Positions 45,001-55,745 of a stretch of DNA of 64,000 nucleotides are shown in pieces; positions within the stretch are counted from its first letter, which is position 1; each line of letters begins with the position of its first letter. The position numbers were made by a program, and so were the translations under genes. The stretch comes from Hydractinia symbiolongicarpus (lineage: Eukaryota; Cnidaria; Hydrozoa; Anthoathecata; Hydractiniidae). Location: positions 8,928,001 through 8,992,000 of the forward strand of contig NC_079881.1 of the NCBI RefSeq assembly GCF_029227915.1. Direction: 5' to 3'. A model generated the notes under the pieces. It was not told the DNA's origin. It ran no database searches and saw only the letters and a list, made by a program, of their open reading frames with translations.

Positions 45001-46364
45001 TCTATGGGAGTTAGATGTTTGGCCATTTCTCTATAATCTAGATGTTGTACTTTGGTGTGTACCTGTTTTACAGTTTGTTGGTTGTCAAGGTGATTTACAT
45101 TGATAGCCAATACATCTAAATCGAAAGCTGTGTATTTGCCCATTAAACTTTGTGCAGCAGCTCCCTCTGTTACATAAAAGGTAGCCTGGACATTGTTGTT
45201 GTTGTTGGCAGTGATTTGTGCCTCAAACGCCCCCTTGATTGGTAATGTAACTGAGTTGTATGGTTGCAGTTTTGCCTTGGTTGATCGAAGAGGAATGTGT
45301 TTTAAGTGTTCTTCATAAACATTCCATGGAATTACATTTGCATCTGCCCCCGAATCTACTTGCATAGTGATCCTGGTGTTGTCGATGTTTACCTCGATTA
45401 CAGTGGATGGATAGTTTTCACAGGTGGTTCGTAGCTTCTCCTTCACTGCATCAAGTTTAATTTCTGTTGCCCCATATTCGTAAAATGACCCTCCTTGTGG
45501 TCCTGGCTGTGCAATAAGCAAGTTGACTTTCTTGCTTTCACAAACTCGTGAAAAATGATTTTTCTTGCCACAGTTATTACATGTGGCACCTCTTGCTTTG
45601 CAACTTCCTTTGTGTGGTGTCGTTTCTCCACAATAACGACACAACTCAACCATTTTTGTTGATTTGTTGGCAGGCTTCTTTGGTGCCAGCCGCATACCTT
45701 GCTGATCAGCATAATGTGCCAATTTGTTAAGGTCGATATTCTCCGCCGAATGAGTATTATGAGGTTCCATCGTGTTTGCCTTCATGTAGCTAACTTCTCG
45801 GTGAGCCAGCTCCATAGATTGTGCCAGTTTCATCATTTGCTCGAAAGTCATATCATCTCTTATGACAGCTGTTTGCAATTTAGGAATCGGTGTGTGTAGA
45901 GTAACCACCAACTTAATTGCTTCCTTCATGTTCATTTGATCAAATTCACAGTCTCTTGCTTTAGTCTTTAAACGAGTAACCCATTGATCATGAGTTTCTT
46001 GAGTTGAGAGTGGTCTCATGCAGAAAAATTTGTATCTTTCTGCAGTGAGATTCTTTGAACCTTTGAAATGCTCTTCGATCTTCCTCTTTGCCTCAGTGTA
46101 TGTCGTCCCTGTATCTTCGAGGGTGTTGTAGAGCTCCCGCAACTGATGGCCGCCTAAGGCTAGGAGCGCTGCTTTTTTCTTAACTTCTGGTGAGACAGCC
46201 CCATCTTCTGTCGGTACTGTATCTAGTCCTTCAAAAGTAAAACAATATTCCAAATTTTCTACCCACATACACCAACGCTTGTGTATGTTTGAAGTAGTTT
46301 CTTCGTGATCCTGTAGTTGAAATTCTTGCACACACGAGCGAAGATTCGCTAAGGCATGCGCCAT
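42066..46364 (-). CDS. Gag-Pol polyprotein of Ty3/Gypsy element
   Basis: A single 1432-codon frame. Gag-like region 1-235; zinc knuckles at 242-275, the second being a canonical C-x2-C-x4-H-x4-C (C262, C265, H270, C275). Aspartic protease with DSGA at 337-340. Reverse transcriptase about 505-690 with Asp600 in KLDMNHGY and the YDD box at 661-663. RNase H about 800-930 with VDGS (Asp809), Glu851 and STDH (Asp879). Integrase with an HHCC zinc finger (H1031, H1034, C1064, C1067) and a DDE triad at Asp1095 (NTDLFGP), Asp1151 (GSDNGPP) and Glu1187, 35 residues after the second Asp. There is no chromodomain. Gag and Pol are fused without a frameshift. The start at 46364 is the first ATG after the leader; the frame ends 12 bases before the 3' LTR. 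All key residues are present, so this copy may be active. Confidence 0.95.
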   Translation of the reverse strand: MAHALANLRSCVQEFQLQDHEETTSNIHKRWCMWVENLEYCFTFEGLDTVPTEDGAVSPEVKKKAALLALGGHQLRELYNTLEDTGTTYTEAKRKIEEHFKGSKNLTAERYKFFCMRPLSTQETHDQWVTRLKTKARDCEFDQMNMKEAIKLVVTLHTPIPKLQTAVIRDDMTFEQMMKLAQSMELAHREVSYMKANTMEPHNTHSAENIDLNKLAHYADQQGMRLAPKKPANKSTKMVELCRYCGETTPHKGSCKARGATCNNCGKKNHFSRVCESKKVNLLIAQPGPQGGSFYEYGATEIKLDAVKEKLRTTCENYPSTVIEVNIDNTRITMQVDSGADANVIPWNVYEEHLKHIPLRSTKAKLQPYNSVTLPIKGAFEAQITANNNNNVQATFYVTEGAAAQSLMGKYTAFDLDVLAINVNHLDNQQTVKQVHTKVQHLDYREMAKHLTPIETSVELEKQLEVTTHNQEQKVDAIMHHFDVVFNGMGKHKYRQVHLHIDETVCPVVQAQRRIPFAHREKLETLLQELEKEDVIERVEGPTDWVSNIVITPKADPSQIRMSIDMTTANKAIQRTRHVIPTIEELRYRMNGACHFSKLDMNHGYNQFEIDDSSRYVTVFYTHKGLRQFKRLNFGTNSAAEVFHDEMTNTLADIQQAANIYDDIIVFGRTQREHDLTLIQVLQRLADCGLTLGRSKCQLNVTSVKFFGLIFSASGISPDPAKVTALDAMTAPSNATEVRSFLGMTNFSCTFIPGYANITAPLRQLTCKGQVFEWTDECNTAYNKLKEVLKQHTTMAYFDPCKDTKLIVDGSKKDGLASILAQRDPQDNIFKPIRYDSRATTPTERNYSQLEIESLALVFGTMKNHIYLYGLPQYTASTDHQPLLALYKQTKQDMPARILRHKLKLQGYNFQLIHEPGSVNPSDYLSRHPQQKQAPSQQESEFPLYLVTNAVMRSDSAITTDMIVQATLEDPTLQSLAIAVRQGYIDKRQKELQPYKAIFKEISVDDSGIILRGDRIIIPSQLQQKTVQLAHEGHQGIVKCKQLIRSTMWFPGIDAMVEASVAFCNPCQAATDTKQQEPMKASSLPEQPWIKLNTDLFGPIEGGNEYLLVVQDMYSRYPAVEVVHATSAQSVLPAMDRIFALFGIPEYLGSDNGPPYSSTTFASYAKYMGFKHGPKIPLAPWTNGMVENFMHNLKKLLQTSLQEHLNWRHELQRLLRAYRGTPHTVTGRSPAEVLFNGRQYRTRLPAVRRAERPKFHTEISAKQEARQTSMKKYADRKAYVAESELQVGDWVMYRQKQQKKSDTPYCGTPHRIIKKVGGRVTAEWDRHVITRHSTFFKKIPNHPGKERSQKLFTKSTSVADCDIPPLTCERDADKDAVTSEDESMQTVEYEVEEDWNNLDQEIAMEQVRRSTRERMKPSKLTEYEVDLPESLK

Positions 46365-46608
46365 ATTTGTTTATGTTTTACGCACACAACACTTGAAGCC
46401 TAATTTGGTTGAGCGTGGTGATGTCCTACGTAAAGTCGTAGCCGTAGTACAAAAAAAAATGGCGGAGGTGGCTCCTGGCGAGCGACGCAGCTTGAGCGTA
46501 ACAGTTTTCTTCCAAACGGTACAAGAATTCAGTACAAGGTTGAAAACGTATTTGTACTTATCTGACAATGTTTCTGAAATGTTGTGGTAAATTTTCTTTG
46601 TATAAAAT

Positions 46609-46626
46609 CCAATCCTCGTCGCCAAA
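46609..46626 (-). other. Candidate primer-binding site
   Basis: Immediately internal to the 5' LTR, reading TTTGGCGACGAGGATTGG on the sense strand. Position is as expected for tRNA priming; I could not assign the tRNA. Confidence 0.5.
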
Positions 46627-46765
46627 TGAGAGATACCAGCAGGACAAGAAATAACACGTGTGTCTCGTAATATAGTTAAATACAAAGAGGCTATGTACAC
46701 TTCACTCCGTGCCTTACATATACAAATATATAACAGTCTGTATATATGCAGTCTCCGACACTACA
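46627..46765 (-). repeat. 5' LTR (139 bp)
   Basis: Identical to 41915-42053. It holds the element's promoter in principle; no clear TATA was selected. It is followed by GTATT (46766-46770), the right target duplication. Confidence 0.92.
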
Positions 46766-46852
46766 GTATTCGACAAATTAAGCATAAACACATTTTATTA
46801 CGTACTTTTTATGTACTTTCCTGACAATTATGCCTGCTCACCGTGCGGATAA

Positions 46853-49800
46853 GAAATTATTAAAGTGATTTTGAGTCTGAAAAACTTGAGAACATTTAAC
46901 AATTTTATAGAGCTAAAATGGCTCTTACATTTTATTACAGACTCTTTCAATCTATATAAAATAGTAAATCTGTCATAAAACGCTAGTGACAATCGTGAGA
47001 TTTGCAGCTCACTGTGTTCTTCCACCTCGTCCCCAGTACTTGTGAAGTATTTGTATCGCTGCGAAACTTGGACAAAGCCCTGGCCAGGTAGGTCCTGGCT
47101 ATCCGCTGATCAAGGCATTTCCTACAGATCGTCAGGACCTGAATCTTTGAAAGATTTTTCATGGTGTCTCAGAAATTCTAGAAAAGATGCCTTTTCTTAC
47201 ATTTACCATTATAAGATATTTACACTCCACTTGGGACAAGTGTCAAAACCACAAGATTCTTCTTGCCATTACTTTCAGAGCGACATCGTCCTTCCAACCT
47301 CACTAAAATAACGACTTAAGTCGGTATACTAACCCATGTTTGTCGGCACACCCAACGATTTTGTAAGTTAATAATATTTAATCGATAATTTAATCGATAA
47401 TATTTAATCTTCAAGTTTCTTCGCGAAATGCCCTAACTTTAATGCATTTTAACTCTTGTGTCCTGCCCTGCTATTGCTAGAAATCTCCTCAAAACTACTA
47501 AAGGACACTTAATATGGCCTTTGCTTATCAGAAATGCTTTTATCTGGTTTGAAATTTTCAAGGCTAAATGACGCTACCTAACATCTTTCAGGTATTAAAA
47601 ATGTACAAAATTTCCGATCATCACAAGAGCATAAAACCCATTAAATTGAAGAAGAGTTAGTTTGCGCATTACTAACATACTTCCTGGAAGGAAGCGCGAT
47701 TTAATTCGCGGTCCCTAGCTGGGAGCTGCAGACGAACTACGTGCAGCAATATGTTAGTTGTGCACGCAGATTGTTTATCCGAATATAAAGGTGATTCTGT
47801 TGTACAGGTGGTTAACCTATACATAAATCATATGTTTGTATAGAATGTATAATTTGCCAATACCATCACCTCTATGCAAATATTACTAACAAAATTTTTT
47901 TTTATTCTCTTGATCACCCTTATTAAACTCTTTTGGTTATGCAGAAAAACGGACTTACGATTAGATTTTGTTCCGAGTTTGTCCTGGGAGCCTACTACAC
48001 ATGATTTGGTTTTAACACACCTTAAAAAATTGACGACCTTGATTTTTAGACGACTGGCAGCTTTGTGCTACAGCGTTTGCTTTCAATTCAAACCTCGGCT
48101 GAATCATACCAGAGACTATAAAAGTGTAAAAGATCCTTTCTGTTTAGTGTTTATTAGGAGAATAGGATTGATTGGGCTAGATCCTATGGGAACTAAGAAA
48201 CTATTCTGAATAAATAATCGTAAGTAAATTTCAACAAAGCGTCCCAACAGACCACCTTTACCGGTTCGTAAAGGAGACAATCTTAATGCTTAATAATACT
48301 ATACCAGATAAGGGCACACTTTATACTTAAGCTAGGGTATCCAAACAAATTCATGCTCGTAAATTAACGCATAGGATTGAAATATATCGAAGAAAACATT
48401 TAGACTACCGCAACTTGCTAAAATTGATAGATGGATGGATATGGTACTCCACATGGAGTCTAAACAATATTCGAATACTCGAGTACTCGAATATTCGAAT
48501 ATATTCTATTACTAGTCCACAATCCTGTTTGAAAATCCACTGAAGACGTCAGCAATGACCCGGTAATTCACATAATAAAGTCTTAAGATAATTAGCGTGC
48601 CCGTTATCTCTATTAGGTAGAACTTGAAACGTTGATCAAAATAATGTAAAGGATCATGTGTCTTCAACGAACGGTTAACAGATATTAGGGTTTCAAAATA
48701 TTGTGCTGAAGTCAAGAAATAAACAATTTTTTTTAGAAATTTTTTTAACCCGTTGCTGCTATTGCGTAGGTCATCAAAGGCTGATCAAGAAAATATATAG
48801 GAGTGTTTTCGAATTCCATTCTAATATCAGCCTTGGTCATAGGTATATTCTTCACACCCTTTATAATAATATCTGTATGCCTTTTGCGGTAGGCAACTTA
48901 TCATTCGTAAAGGTAAAGTTTTGCCTGGCCTCCACGGTGGTTGCCTTTATTGCTTCAGGAGACATAAGGTATTCATAATACACCCTTCAGTATGAAATTA
49001 CAGTTTGGCCGTGGGAATCTAAATCATATATGTCGATGTAGATCTCAGTTTCGACAGTAGTATTTCATCGGACGGTCTTTTTCGGTTTATTTTAATCACA
49101 CGCAGTCTTTGTATTATTTAACCTCCTCACTTTCACGCACAGATATTTTCCTCGTGTTGTGCCGCCTTTGTCTTTTGCATAGTTTCTTCGCCTTATGCGG
49201 CTTTAAGAGCCTCTATCCAAGTCTCGACAAAGGCCGTGTGTGAACAACGAAATACTTTGTGGTCGTTAGATGTATCTCAACAACCGGTTCTGATATAAAA
49301 TTCCTGGCAGATTAGCATGTGAACCTAGTAACCCGTTTTGTAGATTTTGTAACAGGGCATATACAACACTGGAGCTCCTGAGTCGAGATCTGTATTTTAA
49401 CATGACGGTTGTTGTGTCGCGTTTTTCAATACGGCTCATTTTGAAATAAAAAAGCTGACATTTGACAAAATTAATACATATAATGCATTAATACGCTTAC
49501 TTTAGCCGATCTCTTCCATCGCAATTTGGAGTCACGCAAAAATGATGTTATCATTAGCCTTAGTAAAATGCTTCCGTGTTATTGCATGTGCGGGCTCAGA
49601 GTTGTGAGGCGCCATTTTTTAAACCCTCAGCCAGTGAAAGTAAAAATATGTTAAATTCTCTCATGAATAATTTAGAAACTACTTAGGTGGTCTGTACTAG
49701 GTGGCATTTCCTGAGTACATACCGTTCTTGCACCAGCAAAACAGTTATAGTATAGTACGTAATACTATCACAAGAGTATGCACTAGAATCATCAATTCAA

Positions 49801-50589
49801 ACGCCATAATTACCACATCACTTTATCTCATCAGGCCGTTATAATTGACACATTAACTTCATCGTCAGTACCACAAGAAAACTAGATTTTACCAGTAATA
49901 TCACCAGAAACGTCAGTTCCAACACCAGAACCCCAGAACATTCACCAAAAAGTAGCTTTGTTACAAAATAAACCGTTTTTATTACAAAACACGACAGGTA
50001 TTACAAAATAAGCCGTTTTATTACAGAACATGGCACAACAACGCCTACTAATATTTTTGGTATGTACAACTTTATTCACATAGTATTTTGGATCTCGACG
50101 GAAGTACCTTGGTGGATTTGCGCCCAATCCATAGATTACAGCCATGAAATAATTTCATTAAAACCAAAACTGTTTGTTGTTTGTTTGAGATATTTGTGTG
50201 CTGTAAAGAGAAAGAAACCTTGCACTGTACAGCTAGCTGCAAACGGGGCAAGTATGTTGTCGAAACATATTGACCAAATTTGTTGGCGTTGTTTGCGACC
50301 CCTTCGGTAACTTTAAAAAAAACATTCTTTTGGGTTTATGTCAAGAAGTAGCTGTATTTATTTGTCAGACATGCACCAGCGTATACAAATAAACATTTTT
50401 GAGTGAAATACACGTTCGATCGACATTCGAAATTGAAAAAATTGGTCTAAAGAAAAGTCAAACATGTTTGTGGCTATCGCAAACGGAACCAAAATTGTGT
50501 GGCAACATGTTGTTGGCAATGTTGACCAACATGTTTACCCCGTTTAAGGCCAACTTACGCAATTTTTTGAGAATATTTGTTTTAGGGTT
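46853..50589. other. Non-coding stretch with minor repeats
   Basis: No gene supported. A near-palindrome of ATTCGAATA/ACTCGAGTA units lies at about 48471-48503. A 33-34-base direct repeat (TTACAAAATAArCCGTTTT) lies at about 49960-50033. The ORFs at 47042-47311 and 47874-48209 have no signal, domain or splice support. Confidence 0.45.
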
Positions 50590-50817
50590 GTTCCATTCGT
50601 CTTATGGAAATATATGCGATATCGAGAATATCCGTCTTTGGGTGCTTCTATCCGTCTGATAAAGATGTGTCTGATGTTAAGGATATCTGTCTTAGGGAGG
50701 TTCCATCCGTCTTATAGAGATTTGTCCAATGTCAAGGATATCAGTCCTAGGGAGGTACCATCCGTCCTATAAAGATGTGGCCAATGTCAAGGATGTCTGT
50801 CTTAGGGAGGTTGCTTA
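50590..50817 (+). repeat. About 57-bp tandem repeat, 4 units
   Basis: Units contain TCCATCCGTCTTAT, AAGATGTGTCCAATGTCAAGG and ATATCTGTCTTAGGGAGGT. Copies begin near 50593, 50649, 50701 and 50759, and become more regular towards the 3' end. Confidence 0.8.
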
Positions 50818-51546
50818 AATTGGGTCAAGTGTTTAGGCAAACAAGACAAATTAGAATCATTTTAAGAATCAATAAGCCTACTGCTTACAAAAGAAATTTG
50901 TATTTCTTATTTGAATTTTGTGAGTTCTGCTATTTTCAAAATCGACGCTGACATAAATGAGTTTCTATCGAATTTGCTTGAAATATATTTCTTTGTATGT
51001 ACCGTTTCTCGTGTTAGCTATTACTTCTACCTTCTCCGAAAAAAACAAAGTTAATATATTCATATTAAAGAGCTTTAAAATTTTTCTAGGAATTCGTATA
51101 TGTTTTAAAAAACTTGATTGGTTTTCAACATTTCGGACTTACAAGCTCCACTAAGTATGCATGACATCATAACATAGCTCTTCTTAGTGCGATGTTGGTT
51201 TTGTCATAGCATATAGGGCGTTTTAAAAATTGTACATCAATTTTAATATTTAGTTACGATAATTATACTTGATAAAAACAATTACATGTTTCAGTGCTAG
51301 TTGATAATGTTATAATTTCTCATAATTAGTGAACCTTTTAGGACCTATATCTTCGGAAGCAATAAAGATTTTTAAAAAAATAAAATATTTTCAGACAATT
51401 TTTAAAGGTCTTTCATGCGAGCTCGACTTGTTTTTTCGCAAGAGGGAAGCTTTGAGGTTAGGTGTAGGCAATAGACAACAAAACATGAATAAACCGCAAA
51501 TCGCATCCGTTGTTTCAAGTTACATAATATAATTGTGATGTTTTAC
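50818..51546. other. Non-coding spacer
   Basis: No gene, RNA or repeat identified. Confidence 0.4.
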
Positions 51547-51830
51547 TTTCTAAAAGCAATCTCTATCTTTTCTTGGTAAACTTTCATTTTGCTAATGTTA
51601 TATTGCATTAGCCGGGTCAGCTCTTCGTATGAGTGTTTCTGTACATTACACATTTCTTTCTAAAAGCAGTCTCTATCATTTCCTGGTAAACTTTCATTTT
51701 GCTAATGTTATATTGCATTAACCGGGTCAGCTCTTCGTATACGTGTTTCTGTACATTACACATTTCTTTCTAAAAGCAGTCTCTATCATTTCTTGGTAAA
51801 CTTTCAATTTACTGAAGCTTGCATCAGCCT
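51547..51830 (+). repeat. 110-bp tandem repeat, 2.5 units
   Basis: TTTCTAAAAGCAGTCTCTATC starts units at about 51547, 51657 and 51767. Each continues with TTGGTAAACTTTCATTTTGC and GGGTCAGCTCTTCGTAT. Two full units are nearly identical and the third is truncated. It lies just beyond the 3' end of the AKAP-like gene. Confidence 0.85.
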
Positions 51831-51900
51831 TACTGTTTGCTTGTCTTGAAGTAATGACAGACTTTTGCGCATATACATACGGATACGGTTGCAGTTGTGT

Positions 51901-54363
51901 TTAAAAAGACTGAGAGAGCGTGTCAATGACGCTCCCCTCAATCGCATCCTCCTTCATCACGGCTTTCTTAATCACGCTCTCCTCAATCAAATTCTCCTCA
52001 GTCACGCTCTTCTCTATCAAGTACTCCTCCATCACACTTTCCATCATCATCTCATCGTGTGAAAACACGACAGCTTGCACCACCTTTACTTGCTCTTTAC
52101 CAACATTCGTTTCTTCATCCTCTCTAACCCCCTCCACATCACCCATCTCCTTATCACTGCCATCCATCACTTCCATACACTCTCGCCCCTCCTCTTCATC
52201 TTCACCATCTATCTCCCCATTCTCATGATTGTCATTTTCAGCATCAGCATCATCATCATCTTCTATTTCTTCTTCTTCTACAATCACATCCATAATAACA
52301 ACATTCGGAAATCTTGCTTCAATATATTTTTGCCTTTGCATTCTAAACACGTTGAGAAGGTTTTCATCAGTTACCTCATCCAAAATGAAATTCACGACTG
52401 TCGTTTCTTCTTCAATTTCCTCTTCGTTTATCTCGGGAATTGCACACAAAACATCACTTCTGCATCCTGTCAAACTCCCTTCACGATTAATAATGACACC
52501 ACTGTCGTCTGCTTCTGGTTTATCGCAGGACGATATTGAAGTTGTTTCATCACATTCAAGCTCTTCATCCTCGTGGATAGTGTAAAGCACTTTATCCGCT
52601 TTAAAACCCTCTTCTGTTTTCACTGACATACTGAAAGATTCGTATGTGTCGTTTAAACGAAAATAGCGATGTGGCAGCTTTGGTTGACGACGAATCGGTG
52701 ATTTTTGTCGGATACCTGAACGTTTTTCATCTTTACACATCTATGAATTAACAAGCATTTTATTCAAAAAATGTTTGGTCATTATTTTTAGAAGATTTTT
52801 TTTGACGATAAAAAGCTATATACTTACATCTACTTTACGCAATGGATTTTTCGTTGCCGGCATAATATCTGCCACTTCATCCACTTTATTTATGCATGAA
52901 GGTTTCGACGCAAGGTTTATGTCATCCTTCTTAGTTGACGGATTGTTTTTGTTTTTAGCAACATCATCATCCATATTCAGATTCATCGATCCTAAGGCTT
53001 GTGGTATTCCTTTCTCGAAACTTTCGACAGACTTGATCTTGCACACAGTATCCTGACCAAGCGCATACTCCATCTGCAACTGAACAACTGCTTTGGATAA
53101 GACACCTTGTACAAAACCTGTGATCAGATTGTTTTCTTCATTCGAGTCATTCTCGTTCAAAACTTTTATCGAATGCGGAATGACAGAACTTTTCTCGGTT
53201 TTAATAACAGCATCCGTGTTCAGCTTTATCGATTCGGCAACATGTAGGAGTCCTCCATCAAAGCTTTCAGTTGATTTTTGTTTACAAACTACGTACTTAT
53301 CTTGACCATCTTCCATTTGCACAGCAACTATTGCTTGGGACAAAACATCTTGCACAAAATCTGTAACAAGATTGTCCTCCTTCACTAAGACAGTGTCGTT
53401 CAAAACCTCAACCGATTGCGGATTGATCGAACATTCCTCAATTAGAACAGAATCACCATTACCGTTTTCCTTGTTAAATGCAGTCGTCATCTTTTTTTGT
53501 TCATCGTTCTTCTTTGTTAGCATCTTCTGATCAGTGTCCAACACTTTGTTGTCAGATACTCCGCCACAGCTTGATTCCATTACAATCTCACTGTTGATTT
53601 CTTTTGCTTTGATTTTCGCCCTTTCATTGCCATTGTTATTAGAGTTTTCTTTGATTCCATCCGCATTATCAATATCTTTATCATTGTCGTTAATGGAGCA
53701 TGTATTATCCTTTAGGTCTTCCGCTATGACATTGATCTTTCTCTCAACGACGGCTTGCATTTGATTACCTTCCGTCTCAACGCAATTGTTTCCTGATGCT
53801 GTCTTGTCACCACCTTCGTGTATTTCAATCTTCATTTTTGAATCATTGGCTTTCTCTTGACCTTGCAATACATTACTACTGGTAGAGCTCTCAACTAAGT
53901 TGTTATTGTCAATCCTTACTTCACTTTTAAATCCTCCATCCTCACTTTCAGATCCTCGATCTTCTACCGCAAGTTTATCAGCTGATACTTCCTTTTGACT
54001 AACAACCTTATTAAATTCCACTACATACGCACCTGGTTCAACTTCAACCTTTTCTTCAGACTTGCTACTCCTCTTATCTCTGCGACTTTTCTTCTTTTTC
54101 TTCAAAGGTACAGCTGCTTGCTTGGTTTCTTCTGCCAATTCACTTGTTTGATCTGCAGCTACTTTAACTTTTTTCATTGATGATTCTGAAGGACACACGA
54201 CAACATCAACTTTGTTGCGTCTTCGTCTTTTCTGTTGTTTATTTGCATTACTGCTGGTACAACACGTTAAAAGTGCAAAAAAACTTTGCCATAATGAGAA
54301 CAATCCTGGTCTCTCTTTCTTTATTTTACGTCTCTTAAACAGTTTTGGTCGTGGAAGTCTCAT
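51901..54363 (-). CDS. Candidate A-kinase anchoring protein (two exons)
   Basis: Exon 1 is 54363-52828 (512 codons) and exon 2 is 52740-51901 (279 codons plus stop). The 87-base intron has GTAAGT and TTCATAG, phase 0. The start at 54363 is chosen because a TATA box (54420-54427) lies downstream of the upper ATG at 54441. The N-terminus is strongly basic (LFKRRKIKKERPG), then hydrophobic (LFSLWQSFFALL), with Cys-Cys at 34-35, resembling a membrane-targeting, palmitoylated region. The rest is acidic, Asn/Ser/Lys-rich and probably disordered. Two 81-residue repeats each contain an amphipathic helix, LVTDFVQDVLSQAIV (332-346) and LITGFVQGVLSKAVV (413-427). These match the PKA RII-binding pattern of hydrophobic pairs spaced by two residues. 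A gravin-like AKAP is therefore plausible; this is motif-based inference. The C-terminus has acidic runs and repeats of V-x-x-E-x-(L/V)-I-E. Confidence 0.6.
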
Positions 54364-54419
54364 CTTGACTATGTAAAACTGCCACTCACGAATAATGATG
54401 CCATGAAATATTGTCACCG

Positions 54420-54427
54420 TATATATA
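54420..54427 (-). promoter_or_regulatory. TATA box of the AKAP-like gene
   Basis: TATATATA on the minus strand, 57 bases before the chosen ATG. A start of transcription 25-30 bases downstream would leave a short leader. Confidence 0.4.
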
Positions 54428-55065
54428 TGTTTTTTTTTCATTTGACGTCAAAATATCCTATATTACATCATCTTATGATATGTTTGTTGTCATGGTACTA
54501 ATAGAAGATATGCGTTTGAGCTACCATGTTTTTTCTTTCTAAAGATAAGCGGAATCAACCTCGCTACCAACGTTAAATTTAAATTATAAACGCTTCTTGA
54601 AATGCGCTTCGCTCTACACATACTGTTCTTATTTCTTATGAGTTTTCCAACAGCGCTTTCGAATGTTATGCAGCTACGTTTAAAAGCGTTTCTCTCAAAT
54701 AATATTATTCGTGCTAATGATACACCAGCTACCGCACATACCTCGTCCAATATGCTGTATAATTATCTTGTTGTATAACTTTTGCAGTTATTGTACTCTC
54801 CCGAAGGCTCGAACACGTTAAAGAACACAGAAAAATATGCGCCAAATTGTACTTGGCACCGTGCGATAACCAGTCCTTATCTTTTATGGGATTATTATTA
54901 ACGCTGCCAAACAGAGATATTAATATGTCGAATTCGTAAAACCAGGCCATATATATATATGACACACACCACCTGTACACTGAATTAAGTGATCTTAAAA
55001 GACCTTGCAATTGAACCTAAACTAAACCTGTTAACAACCGTGCAAGCTCGAGTAACAGCCGCTCA

Positions 55066-55106
55066 AACCTAGATCTCTAAAGTTCTACACTTTAGAGATC
55101 TAGGTT
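55066..55106. repeat. Perfect 18-bp hairpin
   Basis: AACCTAGATCTCTAAAGT (55066-55083), a five-base loop (TCTAC), then its exact reverse complement (55089-55106). It is isolated, with no T-run after it and no nearby gene. Confidence 0.85.
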
Positions 55107-55697
55107 AGTGAACGTACCTGCAAAGTCGTAATTTCATTCAAATGTGACTAAACATTTCCTGCCAACCAAGATCTCTGGTTTGCTATCACTGTATATGGGA
55201 AATGCACTGACTTATCTGACAGACATTTTGTTGGTAGATCGGATAAATTTTGTCCATTCTGCAAATCCTTGGAAAGATTTCTTGCCTGTTTCACCGGAAA
55301 TAAAAATTAAATCGTGCTGAAACTTTTCTCATGTCATATAATTTCCATAGAAGCAACCTCAAATGCCCAAAAGCAGCACGGAGTTTTGACGAGTTTGACC
55401 ACCCTTGTTTTTTTCTGAATCCGTTTTTCTGATTTCTTTTTTCTCAACTTTTTCTATGATGCTTTTTCTGACTTTTTTTTGTTTTTTCCGAAGTCTTTTT
55501 TTCTGACTTCTTTAAATAATAGTTTCTCTAGGCATTTATAAAGACCATGCTATGGTCACGCACCCATAAAATACTTTAACAAGTATTTTAGACCGATGCG
55601 TTTTATTTCTGAGTGTGATCACTCTCAAGTTTTTGTGATTAGGCGGCAACAGAAGCTTGAGTTATTTCGCTAAATTAAAGATCAATTTCTTGCCGTG

Positions 55698-55745
55698 TTC
55701 TCTTATGTCAAAAAGGCAAAAATCCTTGGGAACGAGGGTGGGCTT
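55698..55745 (+). mobile_element. MITE half, related to 57348-57459
   Basis: TCTCTTATGTCAAAAAGGCA followed by AAAATCCTTGGGAACGAGGG. This is similar to one arm of the fold-back element at 57.4 kb; the second arm is not evident. Confidence 0.45.

Larger units (their letters stand above)
41915..46765 (-). mobile_element. Ty3/Gypsy LTR retrotransposon, complete
   Basis: A 4851-base element in minus orientation with identical 139-base LTRs beginning TG and ending CA, a 5-base target duplication (GTATT), a candidate primer-binding site, a polypurine tract and one open gag-pol frame with all catalytic motifs. The integrase lies after RNase H, which is the Ty3/Gypsy (Metaviridae) order. There is no env-like ORF. 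The identical LTRs and intact frame indicate recent insertion. Confidence 0.95.

Noticed and set aside
42580-45899. Plus-strand ORFs across the retrotransposon
   Set aside because: All are shadows of the minus-strand gag-pol frame.
47874-48209. 111-codon plus-strand ORF with hydrophobic start
   Set aside because: The hydrophobic N-terminus comes from a T-rich run. No domain, splice sites or promoter support it.
51920-53764. Several plus-strand ORFs rich in Ser/Ile/His
   Set aside because: They are the antisense of the acidic, low-complexity exons of the AKAP-like gene.
54364-54441. Upstream ATG extending the AKAP-like protein by 26 residues
   Set aside because: A TATA box lies between this ATG and the next one at 54363, so the upstream ATG is probably not transcribed. 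The extra segment is also unlike the basic N-terminus.
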